64,000 bases of DNA, taken from positions 9,414,056 to 9,478,055 of the forward strand of contig OX940868.1 of assembly GCA_954871525.1 (NCBI GenBank). The letters are read 5' to 3'. Below are positions 22,447-32,698 of the stretch, piece by piece. Position 1 is the first letter of the stretch. Every line of letters begins with the position of its first letter. The position numbers and the translations under genes are program-made. The notes under the pieces are model-generated. The model did not search any database and was not told where the DNA came from. It worked only from the letters and a program-made list of their open reading frames with translations. This stretch comes from Parietaria judaica. Its lineage: Eukaryota; Streptophyta; Magnoliopsida; Rosales; Urticaceae.

Positions 22447-24084
22447 ATGGAGGTAATCGTTTATTTTTTGTGAAACCCGTACTTTGTTTCGACTCGTAAT
22501 GATGTTAGGGTTTACTTATTTTACATGAAATATGTTATATTGTGTGGTTGACGAAGAAGAACGAGTGTAGGGTTGGTTCTGTACCTGTTAGAGCAACACC
22601 GCTCTCTATTCACGCTCCGTTCACAAAATACCGCTACAAGTTCCCCGCTAGATATCTATTTACACCGCGTTTTATATTTCCAATAGCGATTTTCTGTTGC
22701 TCCCTATATACCTTATTACCGCTATGTATAATTTCTAGAAACTAATCAAGTTATGATTATTTTTTTTTTGCGGAAATAGCTTTATAATATCCTAGCGCCA
22801 AATGAGTTGTACGACTGTGAAGTCATCACCGAAGAAGCAAATTTCTCCACGATCAAGAGCCATGTGAGGTGTGGATGTTGGTGAACAATGCTCCATTAAG
22901 CAGAACCTGAACGTGGGAGAGACTGAGTGGTTTCAGAGCACACAGTTTGGACCTCTATTACATGTCCCCATGCACTACGAATTCTCTCCCCAATTGTTTT
23001 TGAATTTGATGACAAGAAGCACTACACATCAAGAGCCATGTGAGGTGTAGATGTTGGTGAACAATGTTCCATTACGATAAGGGGTTCGAGAATTTGCCAT
23101 CATCACCGGACTGAATTGCACACCCCTGCCGAGTATTGAAGCTATCGTTGGACAACCAGAAAAGAACGATTCATTCAAGCAACGGATGTGGCCAAATGCA
23201 GGCCCAAATGTCACATTCGATATGGTGCTGAACAAATTAGATAACAGTTATCTTTATCCGGTTGTGAGCAACGAGGACAGGACAAGGTTGGCATGCGTCA
23301 GCTTCGTCTTCGGGGTGTTTTTACCCTATCCTGGTGAAACTATTTTGCATGTGGACTACTTGCGCTTGGTGGAGGACCTTAACGTATTCGCTCAATATCC
23401 TTGGGGTCGAGAGTCATTCCTAGGATCGGTACGGAATATCCGGAATAGAGCAGTTAAGGAGTTGCAAAAAAATATCCCTAGACAAGGACGAGAGATCCCG
23501 ATGATGACAGTTCCGGGGTTCATACATCCGCTTCAGGTATATATGTAATGGTTCAAAGTTATTTATTTACTATCGACATCTTATGTGCGAATTTAACATG
23601 TTAAAATTCATGCAGATTTTGGCATACGAGTGTTTACCTGGTGTGGCGCATGTCTTAGCGGACCAAAGGGATTCCGAGGAGGCACCTCGTATGTTCAAAT
23701 GGACAAAGCATCCAGTCGGGAATATCGAACTTCATTGCCTGTCAATTAAAAACGCTATTTTGCATAGGGCGGATCCGAGGGTAGTTTGCTCTATTGAAAA
23801 TTTATCAATATCAACTATGATTTGGGAAAATAACAACACTCTTTAATTTGCATGGACAATGGAGTGTACTAATTCCTACAGAGATGGAAGCTGAGTTGCC
23901 GCATATAAACTCCCTAGATCATCCCTTTATTCCTCAACACCCCATGTTGGAGGAGCTCGTGCAGGCATTGGAACGTGGTGAAAAGATCGTCCAGCGACTG
24001 TACTATCCGTTGCCCTTGCCACCGCCACCGCCACCTCCACAGTCACCAGCGGAGACCGAAGAAGCTACTTCCTCATCGGGATAA
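22447..24084 (+). pseudogene. DUF1985 paralogue C
   Basis: Exon 1 encodes Met-Glu (22,447-22,452). Exon 2 (22,780-23,536) starts in frame as ELYNILAPNELYDCEV. It contains HVPMHYEFSPQLFL, FAIITGLNC, FKQRMWPNAG, RTRLACVSFVFGVFL, DLNVFAQYPWGRESF and GFIHPLQ. Exon 3 (23,616-23,780, 55 codons) reads LAYECLPGV...FKWTKHP. Exon 4 (about 23,853-24,084) ends in a Pro-rich tail. Defects are a 47-bp copied insertion at 22,852-22,898, TAG at 23,048-23,050, TAA at 23,078-23,080, and loss of the AG acceptor before exon 4 (the site reads GCATGGAC where B has TTAGGGAC). Only its exon 1 and part of intron 1 appear in copy 2, because the window ends. Confidence 0.8.
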
Positions 24085-24297
24085 ATCTATGTTTTTTGGA
24101 CTATGTTTTCTTTTGGATCATATTTTTTTTACTAGCATGTTTTTATTTTTGGACTAGTAGTATGTTTTAGACTAGTATGTTTTGATTCCCGATAGTAATA
24201 TTTTAATATTACGTGGTACTGTTCTAAATATTACCTATAATATAACTAACTCTAGTCAAACTGTTATTACTGCTATATCCCTTGTACTAATGCTAGT

Positions 24298-24985
24298 GAT
24301 AAGTGAGATGGATAATGGCTGGGTACCGCTGATTAGTTACCGCTAATTGATTGTCTTATCTGGCGAAAGACAAGCGAAGAAATACCGCTAGGTATTCACT
24401 ACTAGATCAATTCGTGCACTGTATGCGAAGCAATGCATGTTTCACTAAGGTTCACTAACCTTAATTTCTCCATCAAAATTACTTACCGCGAATTAATTTA
24501 CTTATCCGCTGCTAGACACCCGAAGCAATCCCACTAGATGTTACCTACTAGTGGTGGTCACTAAACACCTAGAGGTATCGTAGCAGGAGGATAGTAGGAA
24601 TGGGGAAGTTCAGTGTTTCTATCATATGGATTCATTTTTCCCTCAATGTGCATTATTAGGTTCACCGTGACAACTATTGTTAAGTGAGATGGATAATAGG
24701 CGGATAATGAGTATGATAAAAGAACTAGCTAGTTCGTTGGATCATAGAACAAGTCTATATCACTCGTGCACGTATGCGAAGCAATGCATGTTTCAATCCA
24801 TCAATTCTTTCTTATTTCCACTTAAAAGGGTTTAACACTATTAAATAAGGTTCAGTAACCTTAATTTCTCCATCAAAACTACTTACCGCTAATTAATTTA
24901 CTCATCCGCGCCGCTAGACAACCGAAGCAATACCGCTAGACGTTATCTACTAGAAGTGGTCACTAAACACCTATAGAGGGGTATC
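24298..24985 (+). repeat. Imperfect local tandem duplication, about 0.3 kb units
   Basis: Segments 24,298-24,580 and 24,680-24,983 share, in order, TAAGTGAGATGGATAAT, GCGAAGCAATGCATGTTTCA, CCTTAATTTCTCCATCAAAA, AATTAATTTACT and GGTCACTAAACACCTA. They are about 85% alike by eye, with indels. Confidence 0.75.
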
Positions 24986-25551
24986 CGTTTAACTGTTAGT
25001 GTTTCTCATATACCGCGAATTAATTCCTCTTACCGCCAATGTTCGTGTAAATACCACTATACCCTCACTAGTACTATAAAATGGAAACGAGGAAAACCTA
25101 ACTGTTCAATCTCAATTCGCCGTTTTACATTACCACTTTGTGAAACCCCAATCCATACTCCATACCCCTTTGGGAACCCTCATATAAATCTAGATTTTTC
25201 TGTAACCCAAAACTAGGGTCTAACATGTTTGAACTCAAACACCTAAGGCTTTCCATTCGAAAAAAAACACCAAAAGCGCATGTTTGTCAATGCGCCCCCG
25301 CCTCTGTCACTGTCGTAAGATTTCTTTAAACCGTTTATTTATTCTCACTTTTAAAAACAATATTATCCTGATTCTAACTTCCTTGTTTATTTGTCTCATG
25401 TATATTAGTGAACGACTTAACTGAGCCATTATGCTACCCAAAAAAATAGCTGGTATGTGCAGGACCGAAATCGCAAGACTTTGTGGATAGGTCTCTGAAA
25501 CACATTGGTCAGAATATGCTTTGCGTAGAGAGACGGAATTAGATGAGACTT

Positions 25552-25740
25552 TGTACTTATGTATTTGTATTCCAAAGGATACAAATAATATTCTTGTATA
25601 ATAGAAATTGTAAAATAGCGGTAATTATAATATGCCAGATCTCGGACCTATACTTCTTTGCCAGATTATTGTATATATGTATTTGTTTGTATTCCAAACG
25701 ATACAAAAAATATTCTTGTATTATAGAAATTATAGTAAGT
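25552..25740 (+). repeat. Local duplication of a 60-70 bp unit
   Basis: The words ATGTATTTGT, GTATTCCAAA, GATACAAA, AATATTCTTGTAT and ATAGAAATT occur in the same order at about 25,558-25,610 and 25,676-25,731. The left unit is followed by an ACCGCTA word (reverse). Confidence 0.7.
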
Positions 25741-26053
25741 ATTAGATATTTGAGTCAATCAGGCTTTCGCGATAACCCTTTATGAAGGAACTCCCATCAC
25801 TAACAGTTGTAACGCTTGCCATAATTTTAAATGAAAGGATGTAACCCTTTACGATATGTTATTCAGTAAATGAAAGGTTCGGTTTCCATTAAGAAAAAGG
25901 AAAAAAAAACATGATACGGCCGTTCAGTTTCCTCCACAACTAACGCTCGCCAAGACAAAGGCAACAAGAAAATGAAAACGACTCAAATCCAAAATTCAAA
26001 TACCTTAACATTATACGATACCGCTATACCACGGTGCACGATACATATTACCA

Positions 26054-26257
26054 CTACTTTATACACAATGTCATGTAGCGGTTACATATGGTGTGTACTT
26101 CAGGAGATACCTTTTTCACTAGCTCGACGTACAGCTGTTTAAACCTGGACGATCTATCTGGTGCACGAATATATGATTCGAAGTTAGGTTCATCAGCAAT
26201 GGCTATTGGCTGAGTACTGTGATCAACTGGGTAATAAGTTAATTTTAAATCAAATTG
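26054..26257 (-). pseudogene. Coding-like fragment, possibly MULE transposase N-terminus
   Basis: This is an open minus-strand stretch of 68 codons between stops, without a starting ATG. It reads LKLTYYPVDHSTQPI...DEPNFESYIRAPDRSSRF...LVKKVSPEVHTIC. The YYP...P...D..xF..YI pattern loosely recalls the PB1-like N-terminal region of plant Mutator transposases, but I cannot confirm this from sequence alone. It could be an exon remnant of another gene. Confidence 0.22.
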
Positions 26258-28052
26258 TCAGACAATATCAAATTTGTTATACAACAACGTATCAAATCAG
26301 ATATATTGTTTAAAGCAAAATTTTTAACGGTTAAAGAAGTTGCAATATCATTTATTCCCTTCCACCACCACTTGTAACAATATCTATCAATATTCTATTC
26401 TCCGTCAAGACTGACAATAGGTAATCATTCATCCTGCAAATGGAAAAATATTTCAATATTAAATTAAACTTCTATAGGCTTATATTATACTTAAGAATTC
26501 ATAGAGTACGAACTAAATTATAAATGTTATCGAAAAAGTGGAATTTTGTAGGACATTGATAAATAAATATAAATATTGTCGGGGAAAAAAATTGAAAGTT
26601 ATGGTAAGATTATTTTTTAGTGTTTTCGAAATTTTTTCCACGATAAAATTAAATTTAAAAGTTTATGGTACTAGTGTCGCAAAAAACTTTATTTCAAATA
26701 ATGTTATCACTAAAATGTATTTTCGTTGTCAGAGACAAGTAGTGAGTGTAGGTTGGTGATGTTGAAATAACATTTGTAAGGAAAGACTGACGCTAATGGT
26801 TGTTGCCGCAAAAAATAGACGTCAATGATTTATTCAAGAAATTAGTGATTTTGATGACTTTTTTCCGTAAAAAATATACGGTGGTGACTTATCTGCAAAC
26901 AATTGATGACATTAATAACTTTTTGCCGCCACATTAGTGATTTATTTGCAATACATTAGTAACTTTAATGACTTTTGTCGGAAATTTCTTTATATGTAAT
27001 GCATTCATTGCATTCCAAAAGGAACTCATTGGTTTAATTTTAAAATAGGTCACCTAATTTTAGATTCCAGAATTAGTTCTGCAAAGTTTGCTCATAAAAG
27101 GACTTTTTCTTTTGGAATAATTTAAGGGTTTGCCTCCTCTTTAAATGAGCTTAAAAAACTAACTTAAATTGCAATAACTAAATTTATTATTCTTTATGGA
27201 ATTTGATATTTATTTATTTTTAAAGAATTAAAGAATTAATTGTTTAGAAAATTGACGCATCAAACTAAAAGCAAAAGGCACACCTAAGATTTGAGTGACT
27301 TATATAGCATTTCTACTAAATTTGAAAACGATATTTTGACATTAGTTGTAGGTGAGAGTTGTCATTATTATTTGGAAAGAATGCTCATCTCCAACAACTA
27401 TATTATACTACTTTTTTGCTGCCAAACTCTCTTTTAAGTGACTTTCCTTGCAAGGACTTATCCAACAATATTCTTTTATAATCTAATATCGTGTTCGGTT
27501 GGTTCAACTGAAAAAGATAGAATTAGAATTGCAAAAAAATCAAAAGGCTTTTCTCAAATCTCAACGGCTAGCATATGCAAGGTTTACGAGTCTCTGGAAT
27601 GATTAAATTTTACGGGAATATTTATATATAAAAAAAATTATAAATTATAAAATTAACAGGTTCAATTTTATAGATATACCAATTAATACTACGTAAAATA
27701 AAAGTATTTGGAAATATTAATTGTTTAGAAATAAGATATTTTTAGTTTCTTGAATTTAAATGTTAATAATGTTTGGTTTTTCTTTAAAAATTTTAGAGTT
27801 TTAGATAGTTTTTTTGCCAAAATTTCACATAAATGTTTGAATTAAAAAAAAATTTAGAAAAATTATGAAAACCCACGATTTTGATTTTTCCAAAACTTGT
27901 GCCGGCCTCCAAGATTATATAAAATAAAAATCAAAATTCCACTACTTTGTCTTACGGGAATAGCACTAATTGAGGGTTGTCGTTATTAGTGCCGGCCTTA
28001 AATTGAGGGGCCTAGACAAAAATAAAATTTAAGACGCCCTAAATGTATTTTA

Positions 28053-28091
28053 GGGAGTCTTAAAATGTATTTTTCAAATTTTAAGACTCCC
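28053..28091. repeat. Perfect 14-bp inverted repeat with 11-nt loop
   Basis: GGGAGTCTTAAAAT (28,053-28,066) and its exact complement (28,078-28,091). The surrounding DNA repeats TTTTAAGAC- and ATGTATTTT-like words, so it may be a relic of a small fold-back element. Confidence 0.7.
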
Positions 28092-28960
28092 ATAATTGTA
28101 TTTCATTTCGGTTACATAAATGTATTTTTAATGTTAAACATGTAAATCTGGTTTTAATATATGTAAGTCTTAAACATTAATAAACCTCCATAAATTTTTT
28201 CTTTTAAGAAAATGGTTTCTTAATCAAAATTTTGTGTACTTTTAACCCCATAAAAAGGTTAGACATGTACTCAGTGAGTTGGCTAGAAGAATAACAACAA
28301 TTTTCATCTCTAAAATCAAACAAATAAAAGAGTAACCCAAACTAAATTCAACGAAAAAAACAGTTAAAATTGATAAGCAAAAACTCTACAAAATCATTTA
28401 AGTGATAACTTCGCCTGTGAAAATTTAGCTAACGATTTTGTCAACAAAATAATGAGCCTAACAATGAATCCTATTTTTTTTTCCTCAATTTCAACACTAA
28501 CAACATTGTTTTCAAACCAAAGATGCTTTTTCTTCTTCGTAAATTTCTTTTATTTATCACGTGTTGGGAACACGGTGTCACTTATTCTCAAAGAAAAACT
28601 CTACACATGTAAAGATGCCCTAAACGAGGAATCGTAGACGCAAAATCTAAAAAATAAGCAAAGAAATATGAAATTAGGATATCCTAAGGAAAAATAAGTC
28701 TCAGTTTAAATTTTGAGTGAGCGAACTCGATCTTCTGATAATGAATTTGGACCTGCAAATTGGGGCGGTTGTCCCCACTCTTCATGACGTGGCCTCGCCA
28801 GTACTACCGGTCAATATTACAAAGATATTTTCGCAATAAAAGAAGAATTGACAAGAATGACCAATTGACAATAATGACCGTGATTACTACATATGTTACA
28901 CATTCTTGGCATCTTGCTGGGATGTTTTCCAACTGATTGGCTATTAAACCTTGTTATAAT

Positions 28961-28981
28961 ATTATATATATATATATATAG
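28961..28981. repeat. (TA)n microsatellite
   Basis: A pure TATATA run of about 20 bp in the single-copy region. Confidence 0.85.
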
Positions 28982-30840
28982 GTATAGAATAAAGGTGGGG
29001 TTGAAAATCTCCCCTTCTTCTTTTATTTATTTAAGCTTCCATAAAATTATAATTTCGATCCTCCTTATTTTTTATTAAAATTTAAAATATCATCTTCAAA
29101 TATAATTTTTAGCAAAAAAATTAAATCTAGCTCCCCGTGATGTAAATCATGATTTCGCCACATATATGACTCAATAGTTTGAATGATTATTTGAATAATA
29201 TACGAGGGAGGAATATTTTTGCTTTGTACTGAAGGTTGTTATGAAATAAATGTGAAGTTAATTAAAGCCTTAAAGGCTCCAATTTTGTGTGTTTAAATTT
29301 GCTGAAAGCTTCTCTCTTTTGATAAAGGACTATCCAGTTTGCTCGCGCGTTTTGTTTCAAATTTGTTTGCTTTGCTTCACATGAACTTCATGCAACGCAA
29401 AACCTTTAAGGCATACAACGTTACTTTATTCATATCTATTAATTAAAAATAATTTGTTTTTCAAATTTTGAATGGAATAAGGTCGACATTAAAGATGAGG
29501 GCACAATAGTGTCATGCAAAAAGTAAATATTCTTTAAAACACATACATATTTGCATTGACGATGGTATAGTACACGTCAAATTTTCACGTTCTTAGATAT
29601 GATTATTCATACACAGTGCAAGTGAGCACGGGCTAGACTAGGGTACGTAGATGTTCTATCTCAATCCGACCTGCTCGGAGTTAGAAAAAATAAACTCAAT
29701 GTATTCCATTTTTTTTTATAAAGGCCAAATGGCCAATCCAATCTAAATGGACCCGATCAAATTTCGGGTTAGATTGAATTGGGTATTGGTGCCAAAATAC
29801 AAAAACTGTATACACCAAATAAAACATATAATACCATACGTATACTGTATACATATATGATTCAAGAGTTCAACTTCAAACACATTCCATTTTAGGCACA
29901 ATTTGTATTAAGGGAAACTTTATTATTAATTTAGTTTAGGCATTGGGTCAACCAAACCCGAAAGTATGGGACCCGACCCACCACCCCAAGATTGGCCGGA
30001 TCTGGCCTAATCCAGCCCAATTTCGAACGGGGCGTATTGGGGTGTGTTAGATTGGCCGGGTTCACCCATTTTTGTTCTTCATATGTATACTGAAATGCTG
30101 CTATTAAATATGGATCATATACATATAGTCATCACGTGTTTAGATTTGTCATTTTTATGTATGCAATGCAATCATATATTATTCATAATGAGTATTATCT
30201 TCCATCTTTTTCATTACTCGCATCATGTAATCACATTCGTTTTTTCTTAAATATTATAAAATAAAGTAGCAATTTGAAAAAGTGTAGATCTTATAGTAAG
30301 AAATTAAATTATTTATCAAACCAACTCTCCTCGTATCAAAGAGATTATGCTTGGTTCTCTGATTTAATTATATTTTCTAAGATGTGAAAATATGATGGTC
30401 ATGAAATTTAGAACTGGGCCTAAGCAATTAGTGACGAGACCATTGTGGATAACGGGCTTTAGTCTTTTCTTGTTTGGTCCTACTTAATTAAGCTTTTCAA
30501 ACCAGGGTCCATTATGGAAACAAAAATAAAAAAACAAAAACAAAAAAAAAACGATTTATTTTTCAACCAGATATTAGACCAAGACCGAGCCGAAACCGGG
30601 CCAGCCTCATATTCGAAAACATTTTATCAGTTACTTAACTAAATATATCTTCGATATGATTATTTGTAGATCATAGTACGGTAATAGTATAATTTGATAT
30701 GTTTCTTTATGAGCTTTTATTTGTGTTGGACCATTCGATATTTATCCATTCACGTTTCATGCAAGAATCATCGAGAATTAGTATCGATTTGCAACCGTGT
30801 TTATGGCTTTTTTTAATAACTTGGTGATGTATTTTTTTTT

Positions 30841-31307
30841 GGGATAATAGCGGCATAAGTCCTCAACCTTTACTCAACTGGGGCGGCATAGCCCCAACCT
30901 CATTTAATAGCGGTATAAGTACTAAAAGATGATTTCCATCCATATTTGACTAATGGAAGTAGTCAACGTTTGCGTGGTCAGCTTCTCGTCAACGTGGACG
31001 CCACATAGTCCGACATGTCACCATACATGTCATCCTCGCGTCATCAAATTTAATGCAAAATTAATTGAATCCCTCCATCACCCTTAATTTTGCATTAAAT
31101 TTGATGACACGAGGATGACGTGTATGGTGACATGTCGGATTACGTGGCGTCCACGTTGACGAGAAGCTGACCGCGCAAACGTTGACTACTTCCGTTAGTC
31201 AAATATGGACGGAAATCATTTTTTGGTACTTATACCGCTATTAAATGGGGTTGGGGCTATGCCGCCCCAGTTGAGTAAAGGTTGAGGAGTTATGCCGCTA
31301 TTATCCC
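30841..31307. mobile_element. Fold-back MITE, single-copy region
   Basis: A 467-bp element whose two halves are nearly perfect inverted copies (arms of about 220 bp). It begins GGGATAATAGCGGCATAA and ends with the complement. It is flanked by runs of at least nine T on each side, consistent with a 9-bp Mutator-type target duplication but not proof of it. Its arms contain the ACCGCTA word twice (about 30,907 reverse and 31,239). Confidence 0.85.
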
Positions 31308-31384
31308 TTTTTTTTTTAAATTATCTTGGTGATTTGAGAGAAAATTTCAATGCTAAAAAATGTGTGCTATGCCTTCTTCACTAA

Positions 31385-31692
31385 ATTTAAATATTAATTA
31401 TTTTTTATTATTGGAAAAAAATATTAAAAATAAAAATAAAATTATTAAAATAAAAAAAAAACATTTTTAAAAAAATAAATATTTTTTTATAAAATTATTT
31501 ATAAAGTAATAATTATGTGACATGCCACGTGGCGGCCAAGTGCCATGTGGCATACCACGTTGCAAATGCTAATAGCCACATGGACAGATTTCCTCGATCA
31601 ACTCCCAAATGCTGAGTTAGGGTACTTTTGCCGCCATCTACAGAAGTTGTATACACAACAGAGAATTTGATTAAATTTTATGTCTTTTCGCC

Positions 31693-31693
<1 letters not shown>
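31385..31693. mobile_element. Half MITE remnant related to the 2,556 element
   Basis: This follows the right half of the 2,556-3,127 MITE: an AT-rich core, GCCACGTGGC, CCAAGTGCCATGTGGC, CAACTCCCAAATGC, GCCGCCAT, TATACACA and CAGAGAATTTGA. The left arm is absent and the end runs into a TAA microsatellite. Confidence 0.75.

Positions 31694-31726
<33 letters not shown>
31694..31726. repeat. (TAA)n microsatellite
   Basis: Eleven TAA units directly at the end of the MITE remnant. Confidence 0.95.
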
Positions 31727-31727
<1 letters not shown>

Positions 31728-31844
31728 CCAGCAATGATTCTTTTCCTAAATGGGCATGGGGCGGGGCGTACGCCTTATTCGTGTTAAGGAGAGGCCAAGA
31801 AGAAGTTGCATCCTTCACCCAACAAGCCATTCTTCTAAAATAAT

Positions 31845-31861
31845 TATATATATATATATAT
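31845..31861. repeat. (TA)n microsatellite
   Basis: A short TA run about 160 bp before the left LTR of the old Copia element. Confidence 0.8.
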
Positions 31862-32023
31862 TAATAATTTTAAGACTTATAATTAGTTGTTTTTTTTTAA
31901 CTTAAAGTAGAATATTTATCTATTCATTATTAATTTTAAGGAAATATATAATAATTTATTAATTTTTTTCTTATAATTGAAGCTTCCGCCTCGCGAGGAG
32001 ATGAGAAAACACCTCGAAGCCTT

Positions 32024-32698
32024 TGTTGGGCTTTTCCTAGGCTTCCGCACTTCCCGAATGCGGAGAATGAATATCCGGGAATCCTAGAAAACAATACTAT
32101 CGAGATGACATAGCTAAATCAAAAAATACATACCGGTTTGAGAATATATTTACTTTAAACATGAACGGATCTTCACGTTGTTCACGTGATGATGATGCAC
32201 CTAGCCTTTGCTCCACGTCGATCAAGAGTCGCTTGAAATTCCGCCTCTACGTAGTCCACCACGTCGACAATTGGAACGCCTTTACGACAGAAAATCACCC
32301 TCTTCGAATACTAGTTCTCCGAGGATGATTAGAACACGAAAAAGACTCTCGGGATGCTCTAGAACTCGAATTTTCTCTATGTGAATAGTAATTCGTGAAT
32401 AGTGTTTTTGTGATGAGAGTATGGTTAATTCGAATTCTAGGGCTATTGTTTGCTTAAATAGGCACACACACATTAAGTTTGTACATCTCTAATTAAGGTT
32501 AGTTCCTATTTTACAGGATCTCATCATATAATAGGAAATGAGATAATATGTAATTAATAGGTTTTATTATCATATAAGTCAAACCTCATTAATTACATGA
32601 TTCTATAATCATTACATGAATAAACTCATTTAACTCACGTGGGCCCGGTTACGGCTAATCTCAAAACTTTGGGCACTTATGTTCCAAGGTTTCTAACA
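32024..32698 (-). repeat. 3' LTR of the old Copia
   Basis: It starts TGTTGGGC and ends TCTAACA. See the element entry for the pairing with 40,103-40,793. Confidence 0.85.

Larger units (their letters stand above)
1..22593. repeat. Large direct duplication, copy 1 (partial unit)
   Basis: Every feature in this stretch recurs in the same order and orientation from 41,376 to the window end. The shift grows stepwise from 41,375 to 41,407 through small indels: poly-A runs, a TA microsatellite near 3,650 (+10 in copy 2), a GT run near 7,440 (+2), an ATTT run near 10,145 (+14), a poly-A near 16,800 (+3) and a CCG near 21,640 (+3). Substitutions are about 3-4 per kb by eye. Base 1 already lies inside the match, so the true left edge is outside the window. 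A tandem array with a 41.4-kb unit and concatenated haplotypes both fit. Confidence 0.97.
24085..26053. other. Spacer downstream of DUF1985-C
   Basis: No gene is recognised. It contains the trailer of C, the local duplications listed separately, and ACCGCTA words. A short piece at 25,280-25,320 looks GC-rich and coding-like, but it does not continue in any frame through a plausible splice. Confidence 0.5.
20328..26082. repeat. Field of the dispersed short motif ACCGCTA
   Basis: The 7-mer ACCGCTA, often within TTACCGCTAG, occurs on one or other strand at 20,329, 20,368, 20,407, 20,428, 21,270 (reverse), 22,096, 22,630, 22,718, 24,339, 24,384, 24,885, 24,932, 25,616 (reverse), 26,020 and 26,076 (reverse). 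There are many one-base variants such as CCCGCTAG and ACTGCTAG. One more lies at 17,871 in intron 1 of paralogue A. All exact hits lie in introns or spacers. Chance would give far fewer in AT-rich DNA. Confidence 0.7.
26258..30840. other. AT-rich intergenic region
   Basis: I recognise no gene on either strand. The region contains a perfect hairpin (28,053-28,091), a TA microsatellite (about 28,961-28,981), and a stretch with several CCGAC, GGGTT and GGCC words around 29,740-30,060 that looks like decayed repeat sequence. Short open frames here have no coding character. Confidence 0.55.

Noticed and set aside
25270..25530. Two-exon gene with MFVNAPPPLSLS and a downstream piece
   Set aside because: The only plausible GT-AG join puts the second piece in a frame with an early stop, and there is no similarity to known proteins.
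26538..29078. Several ORFs of 60-75 codons in the single-copy spacer
   Set aside because: They are hydrophobic, AT-driven composition in simple-sequence DNA, with no start context or homologous motif.
29740..30060. GGGTT/CCGAC-rich stretch as part of a Copia LTR
   Set aside because: It has no paired copy in the window, no TG...CA ends and no primer site, so nothing supports calling an element.
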